The position numbers and the translations under genes were made by a program. From contig NZ_JRYR02000001.1 in NCBI RefSeq assembly GCF_000807855.2, positions 3,321,902 through 3,385,901 on the forward strand: a stretch of 64,000 nucleotides of DNA. The letters are read 5' to 3'. This DNA comes from Flammeovirga pacifica (GTDB lineage Bacteria; Bacteroidota; Bacteroidia; Cytophagales; Flammeovirgaceae). The notes below the pieces were generated by a model that had not been told where the DNA came from, searched no databases, and saw only the letters and a list, made by a program, of their open reading frames with translations. Each line of letters opens with the position of its first letter. Position 1 is the first letter of the stretch. Of this stretch, positions 60,972-64,000 are shown piece after piece.

Positions 60972-61835
60972 ATGAAAAACCTTAAATTTTTGCCATTTTA
61001 TGTGCTATCCATTATCCCACTTCATCTATTATATGTATTATCTGATATGATGTTTATCTTAATTTATTACATCATTGGTTATAGAAAAGAAGTAGTAAAG
61101 AAGAACTTAACAATTGCATTTCCAGAGAAAAGTGAGAAAGAAATAAGGAAAATTTCTAGGCATTTTTATCTACATTTCTGTGATATGATGTTTGAGAGCA
61201 TCAAAACTTTAACAATGGGAAAAAGGGCTGTCAAAAAACATATTAAAATAAATAATGAAGAGCTTATCAAACAGCTTTACGAAAAAAATAAAAGTATAGT
61301 AATGTATTCTGCACACATGGGAAACTGGGAGTGGAATGCCTTTTTCCCAAATTTCTTCCAACATAAAGTAACTGCATTTTATCAACCTCTATCCAACAAA
61401 TATTTTGATGAATTGATGCAATTGATCAGAAGTAGAATGGGTGTTTTATGTGTACCTTCTCAAAAGGGGTATAAAACACTTATGCAATTACAACAAGAAA
61501 ATAAGTTAACTCTTAATTTAATTATCGGTGATCAAAGCCCAAGTGCTCACCCCAAAGCATCAAAATATTGGACAGAATTTATGCATAAAAAAACAGCCTT
61601 TCTAACAGGTGCTGATGTTATTTCTCATCGTAGTGATTATGCAGTAATCTATCCTCAGTGCACAAAAATTAAACGGGGAGTTTACGAGACGAAGTTTGTT
61701 CTATTAGATGAATCACCAAAAGCATCTGACAAATTCTCATTGATCGAAAAATACTCGAAAGCATTAGAAGAGAATATCAATCAACAACCTTCACTTTGGT
61801 TATGGAGTCATAATCGTTGGAAACTTTCAGCTTAG
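60972..61835 (+). CDS. Lipid A biosynthesis acyltransferase (LpxL/HtrB family)
   Basis: A 287-residue membrane-associated acyltransferase. An N-terminal membrane segment (about 8-36) precedes the active-site motif SAHMGNWEWN with the H-x4-E pattern, followed by IIGDQSPS in the acceptor region. It adds a secondary acyl chain to lipid A or an ornithine or flavolipid-type lipid. Bacteroidota carry several copies, so the exact acceptor is uncertain. It ends in a terminator that overlaps the converging MarR gene. Confidence 0.88.
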   Translation: MKNLKFLPFYVLSIIPLHLLYVLSDMMFILIYYIIGYRKEVVKKNLTIAFPEKSEKEIRKISRHFYLHFCDMMFESIKTLTMGKRAVKKHIKINNEELIKQLYEKNKSIVMYSAHMGNWEWNAFFPNFFQHKVTAFYQPLSNKYFDELMQLIRSRMGVLCVPSQKGYKTLMQLQQENKLTLNLIIGDQSPSAHPKASKYWTEFMHKKTAFLTGADVISHRSDYAVIYPQCTKIKRGVYETKFVLLDESPKASDKFSLIEKYSKALEENINQQPSLWLWSHNRWKLSA

Positions 61836-61842
61836 TTATTTT

Positions 61843-61876
61843 AATAGTCAATGTAGATACATTGTCTATTTTTTTT
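61843..61876 (+). terminator. Terminator of the acyltransferase gene
   Basis: A near-perfect stem (arms 61843-61855 and 61858-61870 with one mismatch) followed by eight T (61869-61876). The MarR stop codon lies within it. Confidence 0.6.
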
Positions 61877-62306
61877 CATCTAAATGATCTATCAATTTAT
61901 CTAAGGTAGACTTAAGTAATAACAGCTCTTCTTTATCCATAGTTGCATCATTCAATAAAGATTCTGGTATACAATGCGCTTTATCTTTCAAGTTTTTAGC
62001 CGTCTCAGTCAAAGTAATTATATAGCTTCTTGTATCTACTTTAGACTTTGATTTGATGATCAATCCTTGTTTTTCCATTCTTTGAAGCAATGGTGTAACA
62101 GTATTTGTTTGTAAGTATAGTCTATTTGTGATTTCATTTACTGTCAAAGAAGTTTCTTCCCATAAAATCATTAAAACTAAATATTGAGGGTAAGTAATAT
62201 TCAGTTCAGATAAAAAGGGTTGATATATCTTAGTTACCATTCTTGAGGCAACATATAAAGGAAAACATAATTGATTATCTAACTTAAGAAGATCGTCTTT
62301 ATCCAT
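61866..62306 (-). CDS. MarR-family transcriptional regulator
   Basis: A 146-residue winged-helix regulator. The recognition region TVNEITNRLYLQTNTVTPLL and wing KSKVDTRSYIITLT are visible, and the N-terminal dimer helix begins about residue 10. It lacks cysteines in the sensor positions of the OhrR type, although one cysteine is near the N-terminus (C14, LCFPLY), which is the place of the redox cysteine in OhrR proteins; a peroxide-sensing role is therefore possible. The target may be itself or the divergent symporter upstream. Confidence 0.85.
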   Translation of the reverse strand: MDKDDLLKLDNQLCFPLYVASRMVTKIYQPFLSELNITYPQYLVLMILWEETSLTVNEITNRLYLQTNTVTPLLQRMEKQGLIIKSKSKVDTRSYIITLTETAKNLKDKAHCIPESLLNDATMDKEELLLLKSTLDKLIDHLDEKK

Positions 62307-62350
62307 GATTTATCTTTATTCAATTCTAAAACAAAAGTACATTACTTTAC

Positions 62351-62381
62351 AAAAAAGACCATCCAAATGTTTCGGATAGCC
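62351..62381 (-). terminator. Terminator of the alanine/glycine symporter gene
   Basis: On the minus strand an 8-bp stem with two G-U pairs (62374-62381 / 62357-62364) is followed by six T (62351-62356). It lies 33 bp after the stop at 62414. Confidence 0.7.
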
Positions 62382-62413
62382 TCAAAAATATATTTTCTGT
62401 GATTAGTCAACTA

Positions 62414-63793
62414 TTAATTTTTAATCACTTTATCCATTCTTTCGAAATAGTCTAATGACGCCTTTCTTACTTTAGGAGATAACAGTAATGCACCAACCAT
62501 AGTAGGAACAGCCATTGTTGCATATACTCCATCAATTAGATTAATAATTGCTTGAAGCTTGATTACAGAACCAACAACAATCATGATTACATAAAAGTAA
62601 TTAAAGTAGTGCTTTTTATCTGCGCCTATCAAATAACCTAAACATTTTGTTCCGTAATAAGAGAATGAAAACAAAGTTGTTAATGCAAAGAACAAAACAC
62701 AAATCGATAATATAGCCGCTCCAAAAGTTGGGAAAGCTGCTCTAAAAGCTTCTGTAGTTAATAACACTCCATCTACTTGTTCTGCATGAGAATCATACAC
62801 ACCTGAAGACATAATTGCTAATGCCGTCATAGTACAAACAACAATTGTATCAATAAAGGGTCCTATCATCGCCACCAAACCTTCTCTTACAGGTTCGTCT
62901 GTTTTAGCCGCACCGTGCATCATAGGAGCAGTACCAATACCTGCTTCGTTAGAAAAAGCAGCTCTTTTGGCTCCAATCATAATTACAGCACCTAAAGCTC
63001 CTCCTCCTACAGATCTAAGATTAAAAGCTCCTTCAAATATATCTCCTATAATTGCAGGTAACTTCTCTATATTCATTCCAATCATTATTAATACAGCTGT
63101 CACATAGATGACAACCATTACTGGAACCAACTTACCTGCCACTTTTCCGATTCTCTCTATACCTCCAAAAATCACTATTGAGACAATCACAAGGATACAA
63201 ATACCAATGATGAAGTTTACAACATCCATATCAGCATCTAAAGGAATTATATCTACAAAAACTACTGTTCTTAATACTTCTGTTAATTGATTTGCTTGGA
63301 ACATTGGAGTAACTCCAAATAAGCCAGCTAAAGCAAAGAAAATAGCCAATGGTTTCCATTTCTTTCCTAAACCTTCTTCAATAAAATACATTGGACCTCC
63401 TTCAGCATGTCCATGAGAATCGTGCCCTCTAAACATTACAGAAAGTGTACAAGTAAAGAATTTTGTAGCCATACCAAGTAATGCACTTATCCACATCCAG
63501 AATATTGCTCCTGGGCCACCTGCTACTAATGCTACAGCTACACCACTAATATTACCCATACCAACTGTTGCTGCTATGGCTCCGGATAAAGCTTCATAAT
63601 GATCTATATCGCCTTCAGCATCTGGATCATCATATTTACCTCTTAATATATCTATTGCATGTTTAAAATAACGAAAAGGTAAAAATCTTGAATAAATAGT
63701 AAAGAAAAATCCTCCACCAAGTAGCAAAATTAATAATGGTGTTCCCCATGCGTAATTACTGAAATTAGCACAGAAAGCCTCAAAATATTCCAT
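62414..63793 (-). CDS. Alanine/glycine:cation symporter (AGCS family)
   Basis: A 459-residue transporter with about eleven membrane helices. Family motifs include GGGFFFTIYSRFLPFRYF near the start, EALSGAIAATVGMGNISGVA, and NEAGIGTAPMMHGAAKTDEP. It imports alanine or glycine with sodium. Start ATG 63793; preceded by 110 bp before the tandem repeat. No glycine riboswitch is visible. MarR is encoded 107 bp downstream on the same strand. Confidence 0.95.
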   Translation of the reverse strand: MEYFEAFCANFSNYAWGTPLLILLLGGGFFFTIYSRFLPFRYFKHAIDILRGKYDDPDAEGDIDHYEALSGAIAATVGMGNISGVAVALVAGGPGAIFWMWISALLGMATKFFTCTLSVMFRGHDSHGHAEGGPMYFIEEGLGKKWKPLAIFFALAGLFGVTPMFQANQLTEVLRTVVFVDIIPLDADMDVVNFIIGICILVIVSIVIFGGIERIGKVAGKLVPVMVVIYVTAVLIMIGMNIEKLPAIIGDIFEGAFNLRSVGGGALGAVIMIGAKRAAFSNEAGIGTAPMMHGAAKTDEPVREGLVAMIGPFIDTIVVCTMTALAIMSSGVYDSHAEQVDGVLLTTEAFRAAFPTFGAAILSICVLFFALTTLFSFSYYGTKCLGYLIGADKKHYFNYFYVIMIVVGSVIKLQAIINLIDGVYATMAVPTMVGALLLSPKVRKASLDYFERMDKVIKN

Positions 63794-63904
63794 AAAAAGA
63801 TATTGTCAATTAATGTAATAGCTATTGAAATATAGCCCGTTTAAATAAGAAAAATCTAATTTAATCAAATTCAATTGTTTAGTCTAATGATGTTATCACA
63901 TATT

Positions 63905-64000
63905 AGCTAGAAGCTAGAAGCTAGAAGCTAGAAGCTAGAAGCTAGAAGCTAGAAGCTAGAAGCTAGAAGCTAGAAGCTAGAAGCTAGAAGCTAGAAGCTA
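63905..64000. repeat. Heptamer tandem repeat (AGCTAGA)n, running off the window
   Basis: Positions 63905-64000 are at least 13 uninterrupted copies of a 7-bp unit (AGCTAGA), with no change to the last base shown. Because 7 is not a multiple of 3, each strand meets TAG in every reading frame. The unit shares the TAG-phased 7-bp spacing with the degenerate set at 1144-1193. The full length is unknown. Confidence 0.95.

Noticed and set aside
63794..63904. Possible glycine riboswitch before the alanine/glycine symporter
   Set aside because: The leader is too short and AT-rich, and no paired structures typical of that riboswitch are visible.
1..64000. CRISPR arrays, insertion sequences, rRNA or tRNA genes
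   Set aside because: No spaced direct repeats, transposase-like proteins, tRNA-like folds or rRNA stretches were seen; the only tandem repeat lacks spacers.

Overview
The window looks like chromosomal DNA of a marine Bacteroidota bacterium, most likely a Cytophagales member close to Flammeovirga. The signs are low G+C, the gliding genes gldE and gldD behind mutY and ssb, Bacteroidota promoter elements (TTTG then TAnnTTTG), DUF2795, DUF4374, DUF5916 and GH50 agarase-type proteins, a long-tailed ribosomal protein S16, and lipoproteins with Bacteroidota-style export signals. The species assignment is inference; no rRNA or tRNA gene, CRISPR array, insertion sequence or prophage was seen. || Layout. 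1-8.3 kb: end of an outer-membrane barrel gene, a Spy-like periplasmic protein, a dihydroorotase-like protein that has lost its catalytic motifs, an RsbW/STAS partner-switch pair, queA, a MacB/FtsX permease, a RecD-like helicase and a cyclase-family hydrolase. 8.5-16.5 kb: Bor-like lipoprotein, acyl-CoA dehydrogenase, a 0.5-kb control region full of inverted repeats, class I fumarase, a secreted erythromycin-esterase-family protein and a secreted beta-helix protein. 16.5-20.8 kb: an M48 peptidase followed by three tandem AIM24-family genes, then rpsP with a structured leader. 21-26.3 kb: rhomboid protease, DUF2062, mutY, ssb, gldE, gldD, a response regulator. 26.7-36.7 kb: ispD, DUF2795, a duplicated-domain secreted protein, a putative small RNA with its own promoter and terminator, a PorE-architecture OmpA protein, a SpmA-SpmB-type membrane protein and a DUF5916 outer-membrane protein. 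36.7-44.8 kb: alpha/beta hydrolase, rplY, prs, a PLP enzyme, hslV and an M1 aminopeptidase. || 44.9-51.3 kb holds the most unusual locus: a possible acetoacetate-decarboxylase-fold protein diverges from a seven-helix membrane protein that shares the paired acidic residues of Pyr4/PaxB-type membrane terpene cyclases; its 3' end overlaps a 743-residue FAD oxidoreductase of the phytoene desaturase/amine oxidase type. A 7TM-SpoIIE phosphatase and a DUF3817 protein follow. I propose it as a candidate uncharacterised lipid or terpenoid pathway. || 51.4-60.8 kb, all on the minus strand: a GH50 agarase-like enzyme, an AraC regulator, a Bcr/CflA-type exporter, then TonB receptor, DUF4374 surface lipoprotein and PepSY membrane protein in the order of the XusABC xenosiderophore system. 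The window closes with an LpxL-type acyltransferase, a MarR regulator, an alanine/glycine:cation symporter and a 7-bp tandem repeat that runs off the end. || Several genes lack an in-frame ATG at the natural start and seem to use TTG or GTG; in two cases the first possible TTG falls inside a -7 promoter element, which argues for a downstream start.
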